DNA from: Lonicera japonica
Lineage: Eukaryota > Streptophyta > Magnoliopsida > Dipsacales > Caprifoliaceae
Assembly (NCBI GenBank): GCA_021464415.1
Contig: CM038471.1
Location: 30,229,234-30,293,233 of the forward strand
Length of the DNA stretch: 64,000 nt
Reading direction: 5' to 3'
In this document: positions 22,780 to 34,647 of the stretch, piece by piece
Numbering within the stretch: the stretch's first letter is position 1
Layout of the letters: every line of letters begins with the position of its first letter
Position numbers and translations under genes: made by a program
The notes under the pieces: model-generated
Told to the model about the DNA's origin: nothing
Databases searched by the model: none
What the model saw: only the letters and a program-made list of their open reading frames with translations

Positions 22780-23082
22780 CTATACACGTTAGTTTACGAA
22801 TTTTAGTATTTAAAAAACGAAAGTAGATTAATTTTTTTATTTGATAAGCATAATTTTTGAAAATATTTTTCTAATAAAAAAAAAATAAGGGATAAAACTA
22901 TTCTTCTCAGAATACATAACATTGATTTTCTTATATTATTTTCAAGTATTTATTACAAAAATTTTGAATAATAACACTTTTAACAAACACGAGAAAGAAA
23001 ACTTGACAGAAAATTTAGTTTTCCACCTCTATGAGAAAGATAAGAGAATTAATTTTCTTTCCGTAAACCAAACGAGGCCTAA
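22780..23082 (-). mobile_element. MITE-like element, copy 2
   Basis: The reverse complement begins AGGCCTCGTTTGGTTTACGG and aligns with copy 1 at 14514-14858 through AATTCTCTTATCT and the following AT-rich interior. The distal end near 22780 is approximate. Confidence 0.5.
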
Positions 23083-23124
23083 AGATAAACCGGATTGATT
23101 TATGTTATTCATACTTGAATCTTA

Positions 23125-23424
23125 AGTCCCTGTTTAGTTGCAAATAAAAAAACTACCAAAAGTACACTTTATTTTCATATTTTTTAAAATTTATTTCACT
23201 ATATTTTTTCTCTCATAAATTTTTTAAAACATTAGAATCCTAAATTCAAAAATTAGAATTAGATAAAAAAAATATATTTGAAACTTACTCATCGAGATCT
23301 ATTAAGATCCATTGGCACTATTTTTTGAAATTTTTTCATGATTTTTTTTTTGAATTGATTAAAAAAAACTTAAATAAAAACCAAATTTACTTATTGAACT
23401 CAAAAACTCAACCAAACAAGGGCT
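23125..23424. mobile_element. MITE-like element with TIR AGTCCCTGTTTAGTTG
   Basis: Imperfect terminal inverted repeats AGTCCCTGTTTAGTTG (left) and AGCCCTTGTTTGGTTG (right, reverse complement) enclose 300 bp of non-coding AT-rich sequence. The target duplication is not clear. Confidence 0.5.
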
Positions 23425-23427
23425 AAA

Positions 23428-23895
23428 AGCATCTCCAAGGTAAAAATGGATTGAATACCTCTTGACCATAGACATGTAAGCATGTATGTGGATAAGTCTT
23501 ACAAAAACTATTTCCAATGTGATTGCCCAAAAAATTGTTTATTAATAATTTCATAAAAAATAAATTAATAATTTTATGTGTAAAATGGGTCTTGTTGGAT
23601 AGGTTTTAATTCATACTTTTTTAATGTGTAACTTTTATTAATAAATAAAATCATAAAATTACAATTAAAATATTTGAAAGCTTAAAAAAAAGCATGTTGA
23701 CAAAAATTATTATGAAAAATTAAGACATTGTCCAAGAGACCCTCTAGAAATAGAGGGTCATCCTTATGGTATTTATTTTCATTTTTGCCGCATCATCTTC
23801 ATAGTTTGCATAGGAGAACATTTTTTTAGTTCATTCTCCATTAATCCTATGTGGTATTTCATTTTTACCAAATTCATAGTTGCATTGGAGGTGCT
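23428..23895. mobile_element. MITE-like element with TIR AGCAYCTCCAA
   Basis: Left end AGCATCTCCAAGG and right end, reverse complemented, AGCACCTCCAATG. Flanks CTAAA and CTAAG may be a mutated 5-bp target duplication. An internal CCCTCTAGAAATAGAGGG palindrome lies near 23739. The interior is non-coding. Confidence 0.5.
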
Positions 23896-24008
23896 CTAAG
23901 TATCAAGTTTCACTTCTTAGTTAATATCAATCTTTAATAATAACTCTTTACTTAAAACATTTTAAATTTGTGTATTCATAAATTATAAATATATAATATA
24001 AACAAAGA

Positions 24009-27000
24009 TGGAGAGAAGTATATTGCCATATATCTCAATTGTACACAAGGTATCCCTTAAATAGAAATATAGTCATACAGGGAGATAAATAAAGAAACTA
24101 ACAAACTGTACATTAGCTAATCCTTCCCAAATTTCCAGCAATTCACTAATCTCTTTCTGTCTATATTTACACACCTATTCTAGTCTTAAAATATGGTTTA
24201 ATGATTACCAAAATATTCTCCTTTCTAATATAAAATATGGTGCAATAATCACTAGAATGTTATGCTTTCCAACACTCCCCCTCAAGCTGGCTTGTAGATA
24301 TCTTCCACAGCTAGTTTATATATCAAAGTGTCAAATTGCTTCTTTTGTTGCCCCTTTGTAAGTATATCTGCAAATTGATCAGCAGTAGGAACATAGGGAA
24401 TAAAAAATAAGGTCGCTTTCGAGTTTCTCTTTGGTAAAGCGCTTGTTTACCTCAAGGACTGGATTGTGGGCAATCGAGATAGCTACCTTATTGTCACAGT
24501 AGACCCTCATCGGAGAAGGATATGAGATATTCAAGTCTTCTAGAAGTCTCTTTATCCATAACATTTCACATATTCTATGAGCAAGAGACCTGAACTTAGC
24601 CTCTACACTACTTCTAGCAACAACATTTTGTTTCATGCTCCTCTACGTGACATGGTTTCCTCCAACGAATGTGCAATAACTTGAGGTTGGACGTCTATCA
24701 ATCATGCTTCCTTCCCATTCTGCGTCTGTATAGACTTCAACCTGTAAACAACCACTCTTCTTAAATGACAAACCTCTCCCTGGAGTGCCCTTTAGATATC
24801 TTAGAATCCTGTAAACGGCAACAAAATGTTTCTGTTCAGGAGAGTGCATGAATTGGCTTACAATGCTGACTGCAATTTCAATATCTTGGCGTGTATGAGA
24901 CAAGTAGGTTAATCTGCCTACCAAACATTGATATTTATCTTTGTCTCTAACATTCTTGGGTTTGGCAGTGTCAAGTTTTAAGTTGCCTTCAATTAGATTT
25001 TCATCAGCTTTGCAACTAAGGAGCTCCATTTTTCCAAGTAAATCAACCAAGTATTTCTGTTGATTTACAAATATGCTTTCTCTTGATCTAGCTAACTCCA
25101 TCCCGATAAAATATTTTAGTACTTCCAGGTCTTCAATTTCTAAGTACTTCGTGAGTTTTTTCTTTAAGCTTGCTAGTTGTTCAACAACATCCCCTGTCAA
25201 TATTATGTCATCTACATAAATGATCAGAACGTCCATCTTCCCTTTTTCCGTGTGTTCGAAGAACATAATATGATATGCTTGACTCTGATAGTAACCATAT
25301 CCCTTCACGGCTCTTCCAAAGCATTCAAACCACGCTCTACGAGACTGCTTATATTAGTATATGGATTTTTTTAGTCTGCAGAACTTATCTTGACCGAACT
25401 TTTCCTCAAATCCTAGTGGCAAGCTCATAAACACTTCCTCCTCTAAATCACTATTTAAGAAGGCATTCTTAACATCCAACAGGTATAATGGCCAGCTAGA
25501 ATTGAGTGCCAGGGATAATAGTATATGGATGTAATTTATTTTAGCCACTGGAGCAAAAGTTTTTTAGTAGTCAATTCCATATGTTTGTGTAAAACTCTTC
25601 ACTCCAAGGCTTGCTTTATACCTCTCCAAGCTCTCATCAGCTTTACATTTAACTTTAAATACCCATTTACAACCGACTGTCGTATTCTCTCTGGGTAAAT
25701 CAACAATTTCTCACGTTCCACTAATTTTTCTAAGAGCAACATTTCTTCCATCACTGCTAATTTCTAATTTGGATTATCCAGTGCTTCCTGAATGTTTCTT
25801 GGAACAAACAAGTCATAGATTTTTGATGTGAAAGCTCTATGATTAGGAGAGAGTTTATCATACGAAAGGTATTTTGCAATGGGATGTTTGGTGCAAGAGC
25901 GAGTTCCTTTTCTAAGAGTTATAGGAATATTAAAATCTTGAGGTTTCATGGAAGGCTCATTAGATTTAGGAAAAGGTGAGAAGGTAGGAGAAATAGATGC
26001 TAGATCTTGTAAAACAAAACTTTGTGTACCTGTTTGGTTAAGGAGTTCATTACTCAGAGTTTTCGATTGGTTTTGCGCAGCAATGATATACAGATCCCAA
26101 CCCTTTTGTTGATTTTTTTCATGGAATAAACCAGAAGCTTTGAGTTTGGTTCCCTTGGAATTGTAGGTAGTATTTCTCCCCATGTCGTAGACACAACCAC
26201 ATTTGGCAAGCTTTGGTCAGGCTCACCAGGTTCCCTCAAATTTAAAGTTTTATTAATTTCCTGTTCTTTAAAGTCAGGTTTAAACACAATGGTTTTAGGT
26301 AAGGGAATAGGAAGAACATCCTAAAAAATTTCTTCATTTTCCTTCTCACCCTAAAGAAAGTTTTTCTGAAAATAGGGTTTAATTTGTTTCCATAAATGAA
26401 ACTTCCATTAAAAAAAATCCTCCTAGTTTGGGGATTAAAACATTTATATCCATTTATATTTGGAGCACGAGAAACTTCAAGTGCCTGTTTTTTCCTCTCA
26501 GCAATGCCAATTTGCTCAGGTGTATCAATACATGTTGCCATGTTGAATGATGATGAAATCATTTATCTTTTGAAAAACTTCCTAGTACTTCATTAAAATA
26601 TTCAGTGCCATTATCGGTATGAAGAATACCGACTTTAGTTTGAAATTGAGTTCCAATCATGGTATAAAAATTCTTGAAAAGATTTTAAACTTTTGATTTT
26701 TCACTCATTAAGTAAACCTAACATAAACGTGTGTGATCATCGATAAAAGTCACAAACCACCTTTTTCTAGAGAGAGTCTTGATCCTCGAAGGACCCCAAA
26801 CATTATTATGAAACAAATAACATGGCTTGAAGCCTGGTAAGGTTTTGAACTATAGTAAGGACGATGAAATTTTGCCAAAATGCAATTTTCACAATGAAAT
26901 GTTGAACAATCTAATCCTTTAAATAAAACAGGTAATAAGTTTCTTAGATAAGGGAAACTAGGGTGCATTAGCCTATAGTGCCAAAGCATTATTTTAGCTT

Positions 27001-28349
27001 TCTTAGGAATAGAACTGATACTACTAAACCTTGAACCTTTTTACTACTAATATTTCATCTTCAAAATAGTAGAGACCATCTATCATCATAGCACTGCCAA
27101 TCGCTTTCCCCGAACTCTGTTCCTGGAATTCACAATGAGATTTGAAAAAAGCGACACGACAGTTAGAGTCTTTAAACAATTTAGTAAGAGTTAAAAGATT
27201 ACACGCAAGTTCAGGGACATGAAGAACATATTTTAGAGTTAGATTTTCTGACCAATTGATTAAACCTTTGCCTGCAATGCGTGAAAAAGAGCCATTTTCT
27301 ATTCGGATTTTTTTTTAAACCAAAATAAGGAGGAAAAACTGGCCATATGATCAGAGGTTCCTGATTCAATGATCCTTGGAGTAGAATTTGAATGTAAACG
27401 ACAAGACAGAGCGTTTGATTCACTACCTGATTGTGTAAGAAAGGCATTAGGTGTGCCAGATGATTTGGAGTTGGATTTCAGCAGTTTTAAAATGTGATCC
27501 ATTTGCTTCTTGTTGAAGGGAACTACTTTAGCTTTAAATGTAAAGGGAGATTGAGTGTTTCTACTGTCTTGTTTGCTCTTTTAGTTTGCTGGTTTATTGT
27601 GGAGGTTTGAGCAGGTTTCGCGAGTGTGACGAGGCTTATTGCAATAGTCACACCACACACAGGGCTTGTCTTCAGTTTCTGCAGAATAGCTCAACTCATA
27701 TTTGCCTTGGAAGCAATCATTGTTGAGTTTTCAATTGAGGGCTGCTGGAGGACTTTTTTTTTTAGCATAACAAGGCGGCGGCTTTCCTCCATTGGAACTT
27801 CAGAAAATACTTCTCCAATTTAAGGAAGAGGCTTCATGCCAATGATTCTTCCTCTCACCTCATCAATCTCAGCATTGAGTCCTATCAGAAGTTTGAAAAT
27901 AGATTATCTTGAACAATCTTCCGATAATGGTTGCAATTTGCAATAGACTTCTACTCGTAATTGTTGAATAGATCTAGGTCCTGCCACAACAGCTTCAAAG
28001 AATTGAAATACTTCGTGACATTATCTTCACCTTGATGGATTTCACCGAGTTTCAATGTCAATTCATAGACTTGGGACTGATTCCCAAATCAGAATACATT
28101 TTACTGATACTGTCTCAAAGCTCGTTAGCAGGGTGACAACACACAGTTATATCTTGTGTCATCATTCATGGAGTTCACCTGCCATGTTATCACCACTGAA
28201 TTCTTGAACCACAAGGAGATAGATAAAGAAGCTATATTAATTTACACACCTATTCTACTCCTAAAATCCGGTGTAATGATTATCAAAATATTCTCCCTTC
28301 TAACATAAAATCTGGTGCAATGATCACTAGAATATTCTGCTTTCCAACA
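24009..28349 (-). mobile_element. Decayed Ty1/copia retrotransposon
   Basis: Read on the minus strand from 28349 to about 24009. The LTRs start TGTTGGAAAGCA; the 3' LTR is about 24009-24274 and the 5' LTR survives only as its first 145 bp (28205-28349), joined directly to mid-gag. A polypurine tract TTGAGGGGGAG sits immediately before the 3' LTR. Domain remnants run in copia order: gag, zinc knuckle, integrase, reverse transcriptase, RNase H. The left LTR boundary is approximate. Many frame breaks show the element is dead. Confidence 0.85.
24379..28200 (-). pseudogene. Copia gag-pol remnant (gag, IN, RT, RNase H)
   Basis: Visible on the minus strand, 5' to 3'. Gag residues DNVTKYFNSLKLLWQDLDLF lie near 28000. 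A zinc knuckle CDYCNKPRHTRETC lies near 27610-27655. The integrase zinc-binding part (LWHYRLMHPS, CENCILAKFH) is at 26750-26989. Reverse transcriptase with LDVKNAFLNSDLEEEVFMSL near 25400-25500 and the catalytic YVDDIILTG are within 24643-25308. RNase H (VARSSVEAKFRSLAH, then VYCDNKVAISIAHNP) is at 24379-24636. Stops and frameshifts separate every block, and the integrase catalytic core between 26000 and 26700 is badly eroded. Confidence 0.85.
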
Positions 28350-28878
28350 TACAATGTAGTGCCAATATGCGATAAATAAAGAAAATCGCTCGAGACAAAC
28401 AATTCCTCACACACCGGCTCAAGGTCATTTGTCGCAGAATGTTATTTCAAGTTTTGGCCCCTTATCCCTTGCTGATAAGATGAAAGAGAAATTAATGCCT
28501 AAATATTTTGTTTGTAGTTGCTTTTAATGAATTTAGCTGGATATAATCATGTCTATGGTACCAAGTGTTGTGATTTATATATAGACTCTACCTCTGTTGC
28601 ATTTTTGGTATATGATCTGGTATAAATATCTTTTTTTTGAGTGATATGGTTATGGTTCTACAGAATCTGCTTGTATGTCACAATTTTCTTTTTTTTTTTA
28701 AATAAGGCTACTACTTAAAATTCGCATAACCCGAGTGAGATTTTTCCTATGTTGCATTTTGAGTATATGATTTGGTATATAATCATGTTTATATTTTAAA
28801 ACCCTCCTCAAGTTTATGTTTTAAAACCCGAACCCACCCCAAGCTTATGTTTTAAAACCCGAACCCGTCCCGGGGTTA
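28350..28878 (+). other. Non-coding flank with a small tandem repeat
   Basis: The sequence at 28430-28520 can be read as a short exon-like end (VISSFGPLSLADKMKEKLMP) that I cannot assign. At about 28788-28872 a unit resembling TTTATGTTTTAAAACCCGAA is repeated about three times. Unit 1 of the segmental duplication begins at 28879. Confidence 0.4.
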
Positions 28879-29474
28879 CTTATTCACACAGAAATACTCG
28901 AGTATGCCTTTGAAACACTAAGAAAGATAATATCAAAAGTCCATGTGTTTGGTGCTTCTACAATTAGGCTACCTGATTATAACTAATTTGTAGTTATGTG
29001 GATTAATTAGTTACATTAAAGTTAGCTGCTACTTTTTTTTTCATTTTTTCTTCTTGTTGTCCTATATATCAGTATTAGTTTACAAGTAAAATGGTATGCA
29101 GATTAAACTCAATTGTTCATACCAAACCCATTCGAAATACATGACATCTCTTATCATCTAGATAACATACTTAAAATGAATTTTAATTAACCGTTGAAGA
29201 ATTCTATGATTTCTTAGTAAACCTGTTAGTTATACTTTAATAAGCAGATTAAGATTGAGCTTGGTCGGATTGATTTTTATGGACATACTCATTACAAGGA
29301 AAGAAAAGATTGGACGACAACTAGAGCTAAGTCACACTTTGTAAGATAACGTATTGACTTTTTTATCATAGTAAATCAGATAAAATGGCTTTTAGTTCAA
29401 AACTTTATGTACAATACATTGTTTTTTGCAAGAAAAGATATATGGATCGACTGAGAAAGCAATCCACTTCAAAT

Positions 29475-32400
29475 CACTACAAAAATGAAGACTTTTAGTG
29501 GCGCATCAACGCGCCGGCAAAAGTACTTAAAACGCGCCGGCAAAAGTCGATAAACCTTTACCGACGCGTTTTCGCGCCGGCAAAGAGCGCCAACAAAAGT
29601 CCGCCGGTAAAAGTCAATAACTGACTTTTACTGACGCGAAAGTAAACTCGTCGACAAAAGTCATCTTTAGTGGCGCGAAAACGCGCCGGTAAAAAGCAAC
29701 GCGCCATTGAAAGTGTTTGGCATAGTGTCTTGAAAACTGACTTTTGCTGACGCATTTGGTCCTTTGCTGGCGCGTTAGACGCGCCGGGAAAGATCACTTT
29801 TGCTGGCGCATTCCAGACGCGCCGGGAAAGATCACTTTTGCTGACGCGTTTAACGCGCCGGGAAAAGGCAAAATCGCAATCGGATAAATAACTTTTGCCG
29901 GCGCTTTGTGTTAAACGCGTCGTTAAAAATACCTTTTAGTGGCGTGAAAACACGCCAGCATAGGTAAAAATTTTTATATATATATTTAATTTAAATATAA
30001 GGATTTTTTTTATACTAATAGAAATGCTAGTTATTAATTTATTGCATTTTAATTATACAAATGCACCAAATTAATAAATTAATAAATTTGTGTCAACTAA
30101 TCATTTCAATGCAACTCAAACGACTATATTCTATCTCAAAAAATGAAAATCAAATCACTCATACCTCATTTTCCAAATAGGAGTGACTGATAAAAGGAGT
30201 AAAAAACTAGTATGTTAAGAGCTAATTACAAATAAAAGTGAGTTTTATATATTCCCATGGATACATGGACAAATTAAAGTACCAAACACAGTTTAAAGAG
30301 TACAACTACTAATACATATTAGCTAATTTAATTAAGTATATCTGCACGATGATCTTTTAGAAGGATACTTCGCAAAATTAACAAGAAGCTCCAAATAATG
30401 TCAGCACAACCTTCTCCTCTTTATCATATTCCACTAGAGGATACAAAGGTTTTACATTTACAAATTTTTACCGAACATGACAACATCTATCTGAAATGAC
30501 CTAATTATTCAAATGGAAATGGAAAATCATGGAAACATCATTCACTTTTGAAGGGCTTCGTACAAATTTACCATTCAAATCATTACACCCACTGCTTTGC
30601 TGTAAGTAGTGATCAATATTTGAGATAGAAGAAGGCGTCTCTTCATTTTTCATGTGAGGATCTTTATGTGCAGAAGCAGCAGCAACTAGAGTGACTTTCT
30701 GACGCAGAAATGTCTATATAAATGAACAAAACCAACAGGGGAAAAAAGTCAAACACAATAATCTTTTTTCATAATATTTGTATATCAAATGCACTGCTAT
30801 TCTAGAGGCTATATATATATATCTAAGATAGATATTGACAAATTGTGGCCGAAATGTATTGGTAATGTGGGGTCCATATAAATTTCATTTTTATCAAAAT
30901 CCATTATAATCAATGAGTAATTGCTAGATTAATATGTCATTGTTGTGAGTCAGATATATATGCCCTGCTTATCAAATTCAACATACCTTGGTGGTAGCAG
31001 GCATGTCAGTCAAATCATAGTTACAAAAGAAAATATGAAAATGTGTCTTTTCCGGGTTGCTAAGAACTTATCAAAAGAGAATCAATTTACTACTGAGAAA
31101 AGGAAATAATTATCTAAGGTGAGACTTTTCTTCTTGGGAGAGAAGGGAAAGAACCCAAAGAAAAAAAGAAGAGTACCAGTTGAATGCGCTCTTTCATAGG
31201 TATACAAAGGTGACTCTTATCTCCATCCACGCTTGTTACCGCAAAAGGGAGCTTTTGCGGGTGAGGCGAGAAATTACCTCCAGTAATGTTAAGAACAACA
31301 AGGAAACCATCATTTTTCTGCATTTCAAAAATCACAAATAATACATTACAAACCACAATTATGACAGAAATTAAAATTGAAGTACAAGGTTGAATTCAAA
31401 CATGACTGACTATTCCCGATGCTAAACAACCTGATAATAAGGACTCCTCAAATGAACCAACCAAGGACCTTCTAACAGGCAGTCCAAATAGCGTTCTACC
31501 TTCAGGGGTGAATTGATCAAATGAACGTACAATTCACTAATCTGTCCAAATTAAGTTTCATATTTGACTTTCAAACTTAGTAATAAAAGGTTAAATTCAC
31601 TAGTCTCAACACAATAAATGTTTAGAACGAAATTTATATCACTATCTAAGATTTGGTGCGTTGATTATGTCATATAAAAAAATTGACTTTTTAAACTTTG
31701 AACATTCAAAACTATAATGTGAAATATAAAATGCTTACAAATTCATGGAGGAGATTTATGTAAATTTCTTCCAAGTTTCTTAGCTGCAAATGAGTAAGAT
31801 AAAACTCAACTTTTATCAAGAGCTGTGAAGAAACCATAATGCAGGGATATAAGGAATTATACATACATATAGTGTTCACGAAGAACACCTTTTTCTTGTG
31901 AGTTCCAATCTTCTTCTTCTGTTATTAAATCACGAAAATAATAAGCTTACACAAGATCTAAGATTTGGCTTGTTAAACACCTCATTAATAAAAAGAGCAA
32001 GACTCTATGAGTTCACATGCTCAGTCTAATGATTGTCCCTAATTAAGTCACATGTTAACATAACTCGTAAAAAACAAAAACAAAGAAAAAAACAACCACT
32101 TGATCATGCATGCAAACACGAAAATTTACGTGATTCACTGTATTGGACCGCATAAGTTGGGGTGAAGTTGTAAGGATTGAGAGCAAAATTCACTAAAAAT
32201 GAAGCATGTAACGTGCACAAGTTCTAGCTTTTTGTACCCATGCAATCGTATATATGTGATGTGATTCAATATAGATAATGTGGCTTAATGGTAAGGACCA
32301 GTGATGTGATTCAATATAGATAATGTGGCATAAACAAATCAAATCCTTTGAAACTGAGTGAACCCACTTGAGATAAAAATCAACTATCTTAATGAATGCA

Positions 32401-34647
32401 GAGTGCCTTCAAACTAAAGTAAATTGGCATAAAATTTCAAACAAAACTCCTCACAAACATTACCAGCAACATTAAGTGACTAAAACCCACCTTACGTTTA
32501 ATTGTTTCTAGTTGAAATAATTACTTCAATCATTTTCAACCCCACCATAATTAAACAAAAATAAATAAAAAGAACCCAAAAGAACCAAGAAAACAGAGTA
32601 TTTTTCTATACCAAACTAATTTAAAGAGTGGTAAAACCGGATAGGTCTGCAAGTTAAAGATTGCTAGTATTAGTGCTTCTAAGTGTATAGGTGTCAAAGG
32701 AACAAAAGCTCCAGAGGTTTATATTCATTACCCCTTAATGTTTCTTGTTCATTTTTTGGTTACTTGTTGCCCAGGAATTAATTCTTATGATTTGGCAGCA
32801 TCTTTTTTTTTAATCAAAGAGGGAAACCCCCAGCCGCTTTATTCATTTCAAATAAAAAAGTAAGATTTTTACAAAGAATGTTGGGCAAACCAGCCCTTCA
32901 TTTTTAGGATGTCTCAATTTGAGAGTCTAGTCATCTTCTCCATGAACATAACTACTATAATGTCAAAATAAACCAGCAACCATTCCTTGCTGCTACTTCC
33001 TTCCTCCTCTTCCTCCATGTAGTATATACACAACCAGATATGCTTATACTTATAGTTATGAAAGTTCAAAAGCATCCAATTAAGAGCCCACCCCTTGCTT
33101 ATGGTTATGTCCTGAACACCTTTACTGGTTAAAAAAAAAGAAAAGAAAAATTCAAATGTTACATTTCTTCTTTCCATTATATACAATGTTGACTGTTACA
33201 TTATTTTTTTCTTCGTTTCCTATTTTTTTTTATTTTGACTTCCTTTTGTTTAACAATATTCTAATGTAATTTATAATTAACATATTTTCCTTTTAGTATG
33301 AATTACATTGAAAGAAATCAAACCTCTAACTATTCTCATCTCAATTTCTAATGTCAGCCAACACTACTACACTAATTACATTGAAAGAAAGCTTATGTTA
33401 AGACAATGATCGAAGCAGCAGTAGCAGCAACAACAACAAATTAGGGGAAGGAGAAGGGTTTACCCTACCCAACCTAACCTATCAACGTCCCTCATTCCCT
33501 CCTAATCTTACTTATCTCTCTACTTTAATTTCTTCTTAATTCTGTAATTCATTTCCTCTTCCTTTTCAATCTGTGTTTAAATTATTTCAATAATACTTTA
33601 TCAGAAAAAAAAAACTCTCACGATGACAAGTCTTTCTTTTTATTACTAAGATGCGAATCTGCTCATTCGAAAGAGGGACAATAAATATAACACAGGCGTG
33701 ATACGAGAGGTAGACCAATAATAAAATGTGAGCACTCCATTTAAGCATGTGGAATTGAAATATTTCGAGTCGAGATGCCTGTAATCTTTTTTATTTATAT
33801 ATTTTTAAATCACAAAAGGAAGATTCCAATTCCCCCTGATAATGACGAAGTAAATGATTTAGGACAGAAGAGTCCCAATTGTGAAAGAAGGGACAATCGA
33901 TTACAACATCTGTCCTTCCAAATAATTAGTTTAATGGGAAGGAAGAAGAAAATATAATAACACCAACCAACCAAAGAAGATATTTTACCAACTCTCAAAT
34001 TTCCCCAATCCTAATTTTCAAAAGCTCTATCAATAATCCAAAATTTGAGGAAAAATAACATTAAAGATCTTGTGATTTCGAAAGTACTTACCGATTTTAA
34101 TAATGATCTTGAAGCCCTAGCTATGAATCGTGATTCTTGAAGCCCTAACTTTGAATCAAAATATTTAAGCCCTAGCTTCTTAAATCGCGAGTGAGAGAGA
34201 TGAAATCGATGGGGGTTTCATGTGAGAGAGATGAAATCGACGAGTTTCATTGCTTTGGGATCGAGAGAAATGGGAGAGTCGGCTGTGGAGTTGAGAGAGA
34301 TGACAGAGGGTGGTGAGAAAATGGGAGAGTCTGTGAGAGATGATAGAAAATGAGATCAATTAATAAAAAAGGATTAAATGAAAATTTTTATTTCCGCAAA
34401 ATCAAAGGCGCGTAATGTTTGCGCCAATTTTTTTTTGTACACTCTATGGCGACGCGTTTATATTAACGCGCCGGGAAAGGTAAGTTTTAACTTTTGCTGG
34501 CGTGATTATTGCGCCAGCATAGGTACTTTAATTTTTTTGACTGTGTTGTTTTTATACTGGCGTGCATATTTGAAACGCGTCGGCATAGGTACGTTTTCCT
34601 GACGCGTTTAAGAAAATGTGCCGGTGAAAGTCATGTTTCTTGTAGTG
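29475..34647. mobile_element. CACTA (En/Spm-type) element, non-autonomous, TSD AAT
   Basis: Ends CACTACAAAAATGA and, reverse complemented, CACTACAAGAAACATGACTT. It is flanked by 3-bp duplications AAT at 29472-29474 and 34648-34650. The uninterrupted site is present in unit 2 (CACTTCAAATGGTACTCAAT near 46530), proving the insertion. Dense subterminal repeats based on ACGCGCCGGCAAAAG occupy 29500-29960 and 34450-34630, as expected for transposase binding. There is no TNP2-type transposase frame in its 5,173 bp. Inside are exon-like pieces of a host Atos-like gene (minus strand). At 32257-32332 a 30-bp motif (GTGATGTGATTCAATATAGA) is doubled. Confidence 0.93.
30550..31515 (-). pseudogene. Captured Atos-like (DUF4210) gene fragment inside the CACTA element
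   Basis: Three exon-like pieces lie in order on the minus strand. Piece A (about 31431-31515) reads [19 protein letters not shown] and ends at a GT donor. Piece B (about 31190-31320), after an AG acceptor, reads KNDGFLVVLNITGGNFSPHP, then QKLPFAVTSVDGD and IPMKERIQL. Piece C (about 30550-30715) begins TFLRQKVTLVAAASAHKD and runs to a stop at about 30548. The [10 protein letters not shown], GFLxVLNxTGGNFSP and QKLPFAVTSVDGD blocks are signatures I associate with plant Atos-like/DUF4210 proteins. Between VDGD and IPMKERIQL a segment present in relatives appears deleted. A pyrimidine-rich 5'-leader-like region near 34050-34350 may be the captured promoter side. Recognition is from memory of the family. 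Confidence 0.65.
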
